Translations under genes and position numbers: made by a program | Shown: one piece after another, positions 45,865 to 57,153 of the stretch | How the letters are laid out: each line of letters opens with the position of its first letter | Numbering within the stretch: the first letter of the stretch is position 1 | From: Serendipita indica DSM 11827 | Lineage: Eukaryota > Basidiomycota > Agaricomycetes > Sebacinales > Serendipitaceae | Assembly: GCA_910890315.1 (NCBI GenBank) | Contig: CAJVGD010000006.1 | Location: 372,001-436,000 of the forward strand | Direction of reading: 5' to 3' | Length of the DNA: 64,000 nt | The notes under the pieces: generated by a model | What the model saw: the letters and a program-made list of their open reading frames with translations, nothing else | Told to the model about the DNA's origin: nothing | Database searches by the model: none

Positions 45865-47902
45865 ATGTCGCTCGACTCTCAACATTTTTGGCTCCTGGGC
45901 TCCGCTGGTGCTGTCTCAGGAGCTTTTCTATATCTCTATGCTGGATATAGGAGAACTTTACGGGCATATCAAGGCACACCTGGCCTTAAGACGGTCCTCT
46001 CCGTTTCGGCGCCGATAATGAACGTGCTCCCACAGATAAAGGCCGGCCCTTTTGGCGACTGGTGGTTTAATATTGGAGCCCAATGGTGGTTCAGCGTCAA
46101 ACATGACTGTAAAGGGTTTACTTTTAGCCGCGACCCTACTTGACAACCCGTAGGCTTCCAAAAAGCGGGTCAGGACATCATTTCGAATGTGAGATAACCA
46201 TGGTATTTGTTTAAAATACTGATGAAATCATAATTCAGATCTCTCTTGACAACTTTGGCCCTGTATTTATTGTTGCCGACGCCGAGGCTACTCAGGTATC
46301 TCCTTCTGGCATTGAGAGAGGCCTCTCCCAACACTTTTTCAGGAAATACTTGGCAATCGGGTCCGCTTCCCCAAGCCAACCGAGGTCTACTTTATCCTCG
46401 AGTTGTACGGACGGAATGTGGTCACGACGGAGGGTGATATATGGCGTTCTCATCGTAGAATTGCAGCCCCCAGCTTCTCGGACGTGAGTTCATATCCTTG
46501 TGTGACGTGTGATCGCTGATTTTCCCAGAGCAATAACCGGCTCGTTTGTCAGGAAACTGGAGTTGTCGTGAGCTCCCTCTTTGAACAGTGGAAAGATAAA
46601 GAGAAAATACATTATGACAACGTCAACGACCTAACCATGTCGTTAACCCTCATGGTCATTTGCTCTGCTGGCTTTGGGGTTCACGTTCCCTGGGAAGATG
46701 AGGCTGCTCCTTCAGGACACAGACTGGTATTTTTTAAAGAATCTCACTAAGACATACTGATCCCTGTCTAGACATTCAAGTCGGCCGTCAGGGGAGTTTC
46801 CGATGGCCTTATGCTGAAGATTGGGGTTCCTGATAAGATTATGCCTTGGTTCAAGCGCACAGCCCACATTCAAGAGGCATTTGAAGAACTACATGTAAGT
46901 GTTCATCAGGACAGACGATCATCTTTTGACTTTCGCAGCAATATATGAAGGAAATGGTCAAAGAGCGTTCCAAGAGTTATCGCGACTACAGTGACCTATT
47001 CAGCAACCTCATCGAGGCCAACGAGGCTGAGGAAGGACAGAAGCTAACCAATGAGGAACTCATTGGAAACATCTTCATCTTCCTGATTGGTACGTGGTTG
47101 TAACAGCCCTCCATTTGCTGACGCATTCTTTAGCTGGTCACGAAACAACTGCACACACCCTTGCATTCTGCCTCGGGCTCCTGGCGCTCTACCCGGAGGT
47201 CCAAGAAAAGCTTTATAAACACACGGTAGAGCACGTCGCAGATGTCCACGGGATTCCAGTATGTTTCTATTCTGTGAATCCCGGATTTTCTGACCATTCG
47301 AAAAGACATATAGTGAACTACCTAACCTGACCTATCTGGAGGCCGTCTTCAATGAGTCTTTGCGATTGTTTCCTCCGGTCACTATTATCCCGAAACGCAG
47401 CGCATTCGATACTACTCTGCGGACGGTCAATACTAAAGGCGAGCCGGTGGTCGTACCTATTCCAAAGGGCGCCATATTCAATATCGCCACCGCTGGTATC
47501 CACTATAACCGTATGCCTCTCGCCTGTTCTAGAGCCGCTTGTTGACAATTTTTAGCGCGTTATTGGAAAAATCCACACGAGTTTAAACCAGAGCGGTTCC
47601 TAGGGGATTGGCCAAAGCACGCATTTGTTCCCTTCTCTATGGGTGCGAGGTCATGCATCGGTCGCAGGTAAACTTCCAATCTTCTTTCGCTCACACGCAG
47701 CTTATGGTAATCCAGGTTTGCGGAAATCGAAATGCTGGTTGCTCTCAGCCAGATTGTCCGGAATTATCGTCTTGAGATCAAGGTGGACCCGAAATTCGCA
47801 GACGAGAGCTTTGAGGACAGGCGGAAGCGTGTGCTCGCAGCGCACGACGCGATCACTTTGACTCCGGATGGCATCCCTGTCACCTTTATCAAGCGTCATT
47901 GA
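45865..47902 (+). CDS. Cytochrome P450 monooxygenase
   Basis: Membrane-anchored haem-thiolate oxygenase. N-terminal anchor ([20 protein letters not shown]), then [20 protein letters not shown] (helix C WxxHR), I-helix AGHETTAH, K-helix ESLRLFPPV (ExxR), PERF motif [12 protein letters not shown], and haem-binding loop [20 protein letters not shown] with the cysteine ligand. Eleven or so short introns. The sequence around helix C and the [16 protein letters not shown] loop is like CYP clan members acting on lipophilic or fatty substrates, but no family number can be given from sequence reading. The gene is followed 200 bp downstream, on the same strand, by two Sec14-like genes. No signature secondary-metabolite synthase lies nearby. 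Confidence 0.94.
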
Positions 47903-48105
47903 TCGTCCTGTATAAATTTGTACGATTCTGAACCTATCCAATCCGTACTTTCTAGAACCTACCGGAGAGTCCCACAAAATTCTGAGCTTTGATCGTCCGA
48001 CACACCCGGGATTTGAAGGAACTAGCCGCCTCGTTCGATAGTGCCCCAGGAACTTAACAGCTTGGACGTTCTCTCAATCAGTGCGTGCGCCAAATTGCGT
48101 GAGAA

Positions 48106-49275
48106 ATGACCACAGAGAAGATTTTCGAGCCTCTTTTTCCTCCTCGAAACTCTGATGTGTCCAGAGGGCCAGTCAAACTCGAAACAGGGCAGGAAGAGAA
48201 GCGGCTTGCAGTATTGTCGCGTTTTGCCAACGACAGCTATACGTTACCTGACTCATCGACTCTAATGGACGTAGAAAAGTTCTGGTTGGTGAGTGTGAAC
48301 CCACTCGGAGATGATTCAATTCACTGTGAGCAGACCAATGATTGCCTGCTACGTTACCTTCGGGCGACCAAATGGGATGTAAATGCGGCTATTGAGCGGA
48401 TTGAATCTACCTTGAAATGGCGACGAGAATTCGGCCTGTACGACAAACTAGACGCAGAGCTGGTGGAGCCTGAGGTACGTGCACTTTCCTACATCGGAGT
48501 ATAGTATCTCACTAACTGCTGGCTAGGGAAATACCGGACACGTCCTTCTGTATGGCTATGATAGAGACATGAACCCTTCCCTCTACGCGTTCCCCAGTCG
48601 TCAAGTCACCGAAGAAGGAATGCGACAGATACAGTACTATACGTACATGTTTGAGAAGGCACTCGATGCCACAGGTCCAGGGGTCGAGTGAGCTGCACAC
48701 CTTCTCTTCGACCCTCGTTGATGATTTGATTAGAAAGGTGTCCCTCCTTGTCAATTATGCTGACAAGTCATCAAAAACTTCCCTCTGGAAAGCACAACAA
48801 GTGTGTTTTTATACTACTGAAGGATCATGGTTAACTCTTTTGTCCGCAGGTCTTGGACATTGTTCAAAATCACTACCCTGAACGGCTCGGTCATGCATTT
48901 GTGATCAACGTCCCATTTATCATCAACATGTTCTTTAAGATTGTCATGGCATTTGTTGATCCGGTCACCAAACAGAAGATTCACTTCAATGAGGACGTCG
49001 TCGAAAGGGGGTTTATCGACAAGGATGTGCTCATTAGTGCGTCTGGTTGGGGCGGGAATGTAGACTTCGAGTACAAGCATGACATTTATTGGCCGAAGCT
49101 CGTTCAGGAGTGCAACGCAAGGAAGGAGGAGCAATTCCGGCGGTGGCGAGCGCTGGGTGGCAAGATCGGAGAAGACGAATCCGTCCTCAAAGGCTCTGAT
49201 CCCCTACCGGAGTCAACCAACCAATCTCGAGACGCGCCGGAGGTTGTAGTCACACCGCCCAGTGAGGTCCATTAG
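48106..49275 (+). CDS. Sec14-like CRAL-TRIO lipid-transfer protein (copy 1)
   Basis: Predicted cytosolic phosphatidylinositol/lipid transfer protein. CRAL-TRIO_N: LMDVEKFWL, TNDCLLRYLRATKWDVNAAI, ERIESTLKWRREFGLYDKLD. Lipid-binding lobe: GNTGHVLLYGYDRDMNPSLY, MRQIQYYTYMFEKALDATGP, and the strong signature NHYPERLGHAFVINVPFIIN MFFKIVMAFVDPVTKQKI. The C-terminal helix EYKHDIYWPKLVQECNARKE is followed by an acidic tail. YPERLG, VINVP and FVDPVT are the Sec14/Pdr16-17-like marks. Four introns; one separates FWL and TNDCLL by 37 bp or so, others are about 50 bp. Closest relative is the next gene. Confidence 0.9.
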
Positions 49276-49548
49276 AGGACAGGTGTATCCTTTATATTAC
49301 CCTCTCTATAATACCAATATACACTCCAGATTATTCCTGACAAGCCTCGGACGTATTATCTATAAACGTCAGACTACTTGTGGACATACATTTCAACAAG
49401 TGGTACCATGGATCTTTACTCCGTACATTTCGGGACTTCTGACCTATCACAACGCTTTCGATGAGAGCGCCGAGAATCGGCCCATCCTGGCACCAACAAA
49501 TTTTGGACCCGCCTCTACTCAACGCCGCGATCCTAATCCACGATTTCA

Positions 49549-50918
49549 ATGAGCTCTACGAAACTATATACCCCTATAATCCCTCCCATCCCACCAACGG
49601 ATGAGACACGGCCAAAGCCGCTCGAAGGCGTGCATGAGGAGAAGCGGCTCCAGGTTTTGGCGCATTTCACGGCAGAAGACTACAAGCTTCCGAATGTAGA
49701 GAAGGACCCTAAACTTATGGAAATGGAAAAGTTTTGGCTTGTGCGTCCATTCAACACGTTTTCTAGACCAGAATTGCAGCCATCTCCAAACTCGTTGCCC
49801 GGCGCAGATGATATCGACAATGATCAAATATTGTCTTGGGTGTCACTCAGTCTCGGTATCAGGAGCCGACATGCGAGAAGGCTCGACTAAATGGATCCTC
49901 GTTTAATCCAGCCGCTCTCCGGCAACGAGTTTGGCAGACCCTCTGTAACGCCTCTAACTTTTTGATAGACTAACGACTGCATGCTCCGGTACCTAAGGGC
50001 GACCAAATGGGACGTTCCCGCTGCGATCAAACGATTAGAATCAACTTTGGCATGGCGTAGATCGTTCGGGTTCTATGACTCTCTGACCCCAGAGCACGTA
50101 GAAATAGAGGTGTGTGTCATTCTCTAATAGCCCAGCTGTACCTTACCATTATCCAGGGACAAACGGGAAAGGAAGTCATTTTTGGCTACGATCAAGGCAA
50201 CCGACCTGGTCTTTATATGTTCCCTAGCCGTCAGAATACGGAAGAGAGTGAGCGCCAGATCCAATATGCAACCTTTATGATCGAGCGCACAATCGATCTC
50301 GCGCCTCCTGGCATCGAAAATATTGCACTCTTCGTCAACTATGTGAGTAGAACATATGCAGTGCTTGTCGGGCTAACAACAGGATAGGGAGACAAGTCGC
50401 CAAAGTCGCCCTCACTCTCTACGTCGCGGAATGTGAGTCCATTTACAAATCTCGGTCATGAAGCTGATTTGTCCTAGTTCCTCTCCATCCTCCAAAACCA
50501 TTATCCTGAGCGTTTGGGCCGCGCTTATATTATCAACATACCCTTTCTCCTCAATGCATTCTTCAAGGTCATCATGCCACTGGTTGATCCCGTGACGCGC
50601 GATAAAGTTCGATTCAATCCAAAGGTCATTGACGAGGGCCTGATTGACAAGGAAATCTTGCTCAATGCCCAAGGATGGGGTGGCAATGCCGATTTCGAGT
50701 ACGAGCATGACAAATACTGGCCAGCTCTGATAGAAATATGCAAGAAACGCCGCGAGGAACAAATGGCGAGGTGGCATGAGTTAGGAGGCAAGATTGGAGC
50801 GGATGAATGGATACTTAAAGGCGGACCTATAGTCGTTGCGCACCCCCAGACTGGAGACGCGTCGAACGAAGCCGTTACAAAGGATGAAACACATCAGACT
50901 GGCTCGATTGCAGCTTGA
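49549..50918 (+). CDS. Sec14-like CRAL-TRIO lipid-transfer protein (copy 2, tandem paralog)
   Basis: Same layout as the preceding gene with matching exon structure: MEMEKFWL, then after an unusually long intron (about 230 bp, 49742-49971) NDCMLRYLRATKWDVPAAIK, RLESTLAWRRSFGFYDSLTP, GQTGKEVIFGYDQGNRPGLY, RQIQYATFMIERTIDLAPPG, NHYPERLGRAYIINIPFLLN, AFFKVIMPLVDPVTRDKVRF, and EYEHDKYWPALIEICKKRRE. Clear tandem duplicate 273 bp downstream of copy 1. The long intron replaces a very short one in copy 1. Membrane-protein partners and lipid ligand unknown; a Pdr16/17-like sterol- or PI-linked role is only inferred. Confidence 0.9.
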
Positions 50919-51005
50919 TCTATGTTACCCTTAGGCATTGATAGAGATAACGTACACAAGAGGCACCGATAGACATATACAAGATGTTCACGCTTTGATG
51001 GGTTT

Positions 51006-52266
51006 CTAGAATGGCTGTCAGAAATTTGATATATGTGTAACAGAGTCGAATACGCACATAGCCAACCTTGTCCAGCGAGTACTTTATGCCCGCCGCCTTG
51101 ATTTTTTCCGCCCTTTCCTTTTGTCGCTTCAAGAGACGTTCTTCGGCTCGAGCTTTTTCCTCCGCTGTTCGTTCCTGTCAGGCGGTCAGAGGTAAAAACG
51201 ACAGGTTTGCGCTAGAACATACCTTGTTGAAGCCCAGTCGATTCATCTTGGCAGCAGGGAGCTTTCTCCATTTCCTGTTCGCACCCACCCAGAGCTCTGG
51301 ATGAACTCGCTCTGGAGGGACGACCTTGCACTGTAGGAGATGCCCAGCAAGAAGGTAATTGTCCATTGTCTCGCTGACAATTCGTGCCACAGAAACCGAG
51401 TCAAACTCGATAAAGCCATAATGTTTCGACTTGCCGGTCTATCGGTGCGTGAGTGGCAAGCTTCCCGTGAACTGAGGCTTTGACCTTTTTGTTCCGTGAA
51501 ATACGTAACCTAGTGACATTTCCAAATTGAGAAAAGTATTCCTTCATCTGGTCTTCGTAGAAGCCATGTGGGATACGGCCAAGGTATAATACGCCACGTT
51601 CCTCCGTCTATGATCAATCTCAGTAGCTGTCTATTTCTAGTCATCAAACGGACACACCTGTTTCTTCTTTGCACGATCTAGCCTACTCTTGACCGACTTG
51701 TCATCTCGCGCAGCGTTAGGAAGCTTGCTGACGTCCAGAGGGTCTACGTCGATACTCTCATCGTCAGACGAGTCCTCGTCGGTCGAGAATCCATGTAAGT
51801 AGACTTCATCTTCCGCTTCTTGGTCAGATTTGGCCTGCTCCTGGTCCTGGTCCCGAGAGTGTCCGGAAACACTTGGCGATCTCTCGTTTCGCTTTTTGGA
51901 TGTCGCCTTTTTCGTCACGACATCTTCACCAGCCTTTCTACGCTTAGATGTGGGTACTTCTTCCTCGAGAGTTTGCTGTTCTTCTCTTGTTCGTTTCCGC
52001 TTTGGTCTGTTTGACACCTCTTCGGCAGCACCGCCAGCCTCCGGGCCCAGTTTCTCATCGTCTTTCTTCGTTTTTTTGGTGGTCTTGTCTCTGGAGGGTT
52101 CACCTACAGGACCCTTCATTTTAGCCCCCTTCACTGTTCGTGTTTTTTCTTCCACGATATCCGGCTCCACCGGCTTCTTTTTGCTTTTCTTGGATTCTGA
52201 AGTATCTTTTCTCTCCACATCCTTGCTTTTCTTTTCCTTGGAGGAGCCTTTGGTTGTCGGAGCCAT
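51006..52266 (-). CDS. Nop15/NIFK-like nucleolar RRM protein
   Basis: Ribosome-biogenesis RNA-binding protein, likely nucleolar (60S assembly). A long, charged, lysine/glutamate-rich N-terminal part with several basic clusters ([31 protein letters not shown]) precedes an acidic patch ([16 protein letters not shown]). Then, over introns near 51607-51658, comes the [43 protein letters not shown], and [15 protein letters not shown]2 (VLYLGR) and RNP1 (KHYGFIEF) are both present. The C-terminal tail [20 protein letters not shown] is typical of NIFK/Nop15. I take ATG 52266; the frame also opens at 52305. The last few residues depend on the terminal intron; the likely stop is the TAG at 51006-51008. 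Confidence 0.85.
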
Positions 52267-52575
52267 GGTGGCGGAGAGAGAGTTGCAACTTCTGTTTTCC
52301 ACCATCTCGAATCAAACAAGTTTACGAGAGCATGCATACGGAAATTCGGTTCCGACGGTATCTGAACCCTCATGATGCACATATAGAAACGAGAAGGCTC
52401 CAGTCATTGTCCGGGCAGGAAATGGCAGAGGAAGACACTCCACCCCACGATACGACAGAGTTTCGTGACTACTTCGAGAGTATATCTCCGTTACTCTGGG
52501 TGGATAATAATGAGCGAATTTTGTGCTCTCCCAGCGCAAATGCCTCGCGTACGTGCAAGCATCTCCCCCTTCATT

Positions 52576-53217
52576 ATGGCTCAATCTCAGGCAGAGTTTA
52601 GACTTATATCTGAACCAGTAGAAGTGTTACTCTATCCAAGAGAAGCATTGAAACGGTATGTTCCTAAGCCCGGCAAGGAGCTCGCCTGACAATCGAAAGG
52701 GCGCCTTCACCTAATGTAGAAGACACTAGACACCAGAGACATCAGAGGCGAGAGCGAGCACAACAAGCTGCCGTAGACTTTCCGTCCTTGGGGGGGATGC
52801 TTTCTGCTCTACCAGTGCGTTTGTTGTCGTTGCATAGCTTCATTGAATTGATCCATTCTGGAGTCGGAAATAGAACAGGTTAAAGCGTCAAACTACTCAT
52901 CATCCCCTGTTGTACTGCTCAGCCAGACGTCGATAGATACAGATCTGTACAAAGGCCCGCCAGTCATCCGCATACTAAAGCCACAGGGGAGGAAGAAGAG
53001 GAAACGCAACAAGCCAAAACCTCCACGGCCACCACCATCCTTTTGGCGACCGAGTACTTCGATGGGTCCGCGTGCTTCTGGGTACGCATATGGCTACCAA
53101 GGGAGCTGGATGGTGGACGATCCATCACAAGCGACGTACAAACGTGATAAGATGAAGACACTGCGCATTCATGCCGTTGTCAGTGATCTCAAGCCACGGA
53201 GGCGTAGCACTAAATGA
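52576..53217 (+). CDS. Unknown basic protein
   Basis: No recognised family. ATG 52576 opens MAQSQAEFRLISEPVEVLLY. This exon joins over an intron (about 52656-52699) to RAPSPNVEDTRHQRHQRRER and a hydrophobic GGMLSALP, then over a third intron (about 52815-52878) to VKASNYSSSPVVLLSQTSID. The C-terminal part is very basic and proline-rich (GRKKRKRNKPKPPRPPPSFW) and ends KPRRRSTK, suggesting nuclear or nucleic-acid-associated localisation. An upstream 90-codon frame from 52331 is open but does not splice into this chain in phase; it may be a 5' leader. The gene is divergent from the Nop15-like gene, with about 310 bp between start codons. Confidence 0.5.
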
Positions 53218-53359
53218 TTGTATTCGTGTGTAGTGAGCGACGTTTACTAAAAACAGGTGTCCTTTGAAGACGTAGATTATGGTCTCCTCGCAAATAGATG
53301 TGGATGATGTAAGAAGCAAGTATAATGAGCGTGACGGTTGGAAAGGTTGTGTTGAAATC

Positions 53360-56064
53360 TCAGTTCCAGATGCTCTTAATGACATCGGCAGCCTATAGAG
53401 TTTATGAGCAAAGTCTCCAGTAATCCATCAACAGACTGACCTTCTCGGCAATCGCATACGTCGTGCTTTGTGAGTGAGCAGAGACGTGCATGGGGAAAAC
53501 ACTAGCGTCCACGACGCGCAAGTTCTTCGTCCCGTAGACAAGCAAGCTTGTGTCAACCACACCGTTTAGCTGACGCGGCGCCATCGCCGCGGTACCGACT
53601 GGATGCTTGAGACTCTGCAAAGAGTTGCGAACGTAATTGGCAATATCATCGTCGCTGGTCACAGACGTGGGTGGGTCATTGAACGTCTTGATGAGATTTG
53701 AGAAAGGAGCCGTAGATGCAATCTTGCGAACGAACTTGACGCTCTCAACGAGAACGCTGCGGTCTAGGTATCATTGTTAGCATTACGCTGGCTTCTTCAA
53801 CTTGATGGAGACATACCAAAGGAACTGGCGAGGTAGTTGGGATTAACCGCGGGCTTAACCAGGGGATCCGTGGTTGTAATGTGCTATAAAGGTGAGAATG
53901 CATCTCCAGGAGCAGGGGCCAACTTACAACGGAGCCACGGCTGAATGCATGCTGAAGGACTGGGGTAATCGTAATGTACGACGTATTGGCAGCGGGTGTG
54001 AGAGAGTTTGGTGTAGGCTGGAAGCCTGAATAATGGTTAGAGCAGAAACAGAAGAAAGAATTCAACGTACCGGGAACGAAGACAAACTCGACTTGAGGAA
54101 CGTCCGTATTGTAGAGCCAGCCGAGTTGGAGGACGTATTGAGCCCATTGGAGAAGAGAGAAGGAGCTTGCACCACTGAGAAGCTCCCCAGTCAAGGATGC
54201 CAAGATATTAATGAACTTGGAAGTCGAGAGGAACGATTGGAGAGGAACAAATGACAGGACAGAGATGGTAGAGGTCAGGATACCGGTCTTTGACGAGGCG
54301 CTGTTCGACGCATGAGCAAAAAAGTAATAGATGGAAGGATTCTACGCACTATTGAGCAGCGGCAGCGGCAGCAAACGTGGAGTTAAGTCTTAGCTCATCT
54401 GCGGAGTGCGTCAAGAGTTGACAATTCTGAACCAGTGAAGCTTACCCCATGTGTGGTAACCATCCTTGATGATGAAGCTACAAGGAGTCATAGCGTGGTC
54501 CACCAGATTCTCACCAACGCCCGGGAGGTTGATCAAGGTCTGGATACCAAAGCTCGACAGCAAGCCCGAGTCACCAACGCCGGAGAGTTCAAGGAGCTGA
54601 GGCGTATTGAAGACACCGCCGGAAAGAATGATTTCCTTTGCCGCTTTAACAGTATAGACAGTGCCACCATAGGTGTAGGAAACCCCCGTCGCGGTGTAAG
54701 TGCCGTCCCTGTTCTTTGTAGAGCTGAACTGAATCTTTGTAGCTTGGGCACCCGTGAGAACGATAAAGTTGGACTTGCTAGCGTTGGGAGCGTAGTAGGC
54801 TGAGGCAGCGTATGACCTCGTTTGACTCGTAGAGTCAACTGCACGAGGAGAGTTGTAGATTCCAACATTATCTCCAGAATCCTTTCGTAGAGATCAATGA
54901 CACAGACTCATAGAAAGGTTTGAATATTCTCACCGGTGAGTTGTTGATCGAAATGCCCAAGTTCTGTACCGCATGGATATAGGGGGAGGCGACGTCGGAG
55001 TACCATGTGTTGTGAGAAGCTTTGACCGGTCCCGATGACCCATGAACGGCGTCGTCTCGAGCGTTCAGGAACGATCGCTTCGTCACGGCGGTCGAATTTC
55101 CCGCGTTCAGTGTGTCGGCTACGCCGGCTGCGGCGAGCAATGCGTTCACATCGAGGGCGGTCGCATTCAGCGCGTCGATTGCACTAGCCAAAAAGTCGGT
55201 CGGAATATCCGTTCCGGCGACTTCTTCATCTCTGCGGCGGCGGGTTGGCGTCGGGTCTGGGAACTGGTCCTCTGGGAGGGGTGGCGTGTATGTTTCTGCT
55301 TTCTTGAAGTACGGGAGCAAGCCATTCCAAGTCCAACCCTGGCCAAAACCGAGATTGAGGACAGACCAAGCCGAATACTCAATGGCAGCTGGTCGATTGA
55401 AGATTTCAAAGTTGATGGCAGAGCTACCGCCGAGAACACGACCACTATTTGGCGTCGTCATCAGCAACCGCAAGAATCGCGAGAAGAGCACGTACCGATT
55501 CTGAGGGATCACTCGATTGTTTGCATTTGCCTGGGGAGCTTTCGGAGCAAGTAAGATGTTGTCCAGTTTGTGCTGAGAGATAACTCACTAGTCAAGTATA
55601 CCCAGTCATAGTTAGCGTTGCCAAGGGTCGAACCGAAGTTCTCTAGAGTTGAAACTCAGCCTCAGATAACGTAAGCTGGGAGAATCCCACGCACTTGGGA
55701 CATCAATGAGTGGGTCATTAGGTCGATATTGCCCGACTTCGATCACACCAATGGACCAAGTGCTCTTCTCGGCGAGACGGGCGGCGACGGCGAGTCCAGC
55801 CGTCCCCCCACCTTGTAGGGCATCAGCAAAGTCCTTTGGCGCTGTAGTGTACGCACCAACTACGACAAAGTCAAAATTGGTGGCAGCAAATGCCGCAGGG
55901 TCAGTGACAATGCCTAACAGAAGGCGAATGAGTGAGCGAGGTTGCCCCATCGGCGAAGGGTGAGGCGCAAGCGTACCTCTTGGAATGATGACTGCGGACG
56001 CTAGCTGCACGCTAGAGGCAAGGAGCAAACTAGAGAATGCAACGAGCGACGACTGTAAAGGCAT
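53360..56064 (-). CDS. Secreted GMC oxidoreductase (AA3-type)
   Basis: FAD-dependent glucose-methanol-choline oxidoreductase, extracellular. Signal peptide MPLQSSLVAFSSLLLASSVQ then ASAVIIPR. The dinucleotide-binding motif is completed by splicing: DFVVVG joins GGTAGLAVAARLAE, with an intron separating them (about 55832-55878). Later marks: GRVLGGSSAINFEIFNRPA, FGQGWTWNGLLPYFKKAETY, EIILSGGVFNTPQLLELSG (GMC signature 2-like), NLPGVGENLVDHAM, and near the C-terminus KHPVGTAAMAPRQLNGVVDT with the catalytic histidine, then VVDASVFPMHVSAHSQSTTY and AADVIKSIWN. Nearest AA3 group (aryl-alcohol oxidase or glucose-oxidase-like) is not certain from reading alone. About ten introns. Confidence 0.9.
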
Positions 56065-57153
56065 GATGGTAGGAGGAAGAGAGAGAACGAACGGACGGCG
56101 GGATGAGGAGCCTGAAGGAACTTGGATCTGATCCGATCATGCGGGCTTTTATCGCTCCTGCATCCGATTGATTGAAAGAAACTTGATCCTCCTGGGTCGT
56201 TCAGAGAAGGGCTGGTCAGGTACAGGAATGGGACCTGACCATGTCATGGCCGCCAGCAGTCGTTTCAAACCAAGTAGCAACTAATGAAAGGGATGGTTCT
56301 GGTGCACTCTATGCATACACCTGCCAGATGGAACTGTCAGAAGCCACTAGAGCTATCGATTGTACTCACTCCGTTATCAAAGCCATCCTCCTCCTCCGGG
56401 TCAAAGCCAATCCGGCTGGAGATTGACACACTGGGGAAGGCTCGCTTTGCAAGATGCCTGTCAATGTCCGAATCCTTGTGGCCCATCAAGCGGAGGGTAG
56501 CTCTGCGCCCGTTGCAACCTCCGCGACACAATCTCGGCATCAAAATTTCGACAAGTCGACCTGCCATGATGGATCCAAGTGACATCCGCTAGCGTCTTCT
56601 CCGTGCGCGGCACGTTAGGCTAGGTACTGTGCTTACTGAGACCGGCCACTTCCGTGTTTGGGAATCATATACCATTAGTGGTGTAGGAACATCTTGCCCC
56701 AGATGATGTTAATTGCTTCCGTCTTGGTAATTGACGAACGGACGGCCCGGCAGTGGAGACGTCTAGCGTTGTGGGTGAAAGTTGAGCAGAAAAAGGAGAC
56801 ACAGTCGCATTATACATCTACAATGGTCTGGACTGATCTAGTATCTCGCCACGTCCGAGCCGCAGATGTCGGAGAGAGCAACCTTGGATAAAGCTCCCGC
56901 GATTCGTTGGAAGATCATAAACTCCTGAAACTTGAGCGTGATTTGCGAGGAAAATTATGTGCAACAAGCTCTTATTTATTCTAGGTGCTACAGCTGTAAC
57001 GCAATTATCAAAAACCATAAATACGATGCGATCACTGTGATATGGCCTCTTATTGTTGGGAGCACCATGCGGTCTAGGACTCAATCCAGGCTTCCGGAGG
57101 GAGCTGCGGCTAGGCACAGACACGTTAGCTTGAGTCTAGATACTGCATAGGAT
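56065..57153. other. Intergenic region upstream of the GMC gene
   Basis: About 1.1 kb between the GMC oxidoreductase start and the 3' end of the Mex67 gene. Short frames on both strands (up to 102 codons at 56284-56592) show no domain. It holds the GMC promoter. I see nothing else. Confidence 0.4.

Noticed and set aside
45865-56064. Secondary-metabolite gene cluster (P450, lipid-transfer proteins, GMC oxidoreductase)
   Set aside because: No polyketide, peptide or terpene synthase is present, and housekeeping genes (Nop15-like) lie in between.
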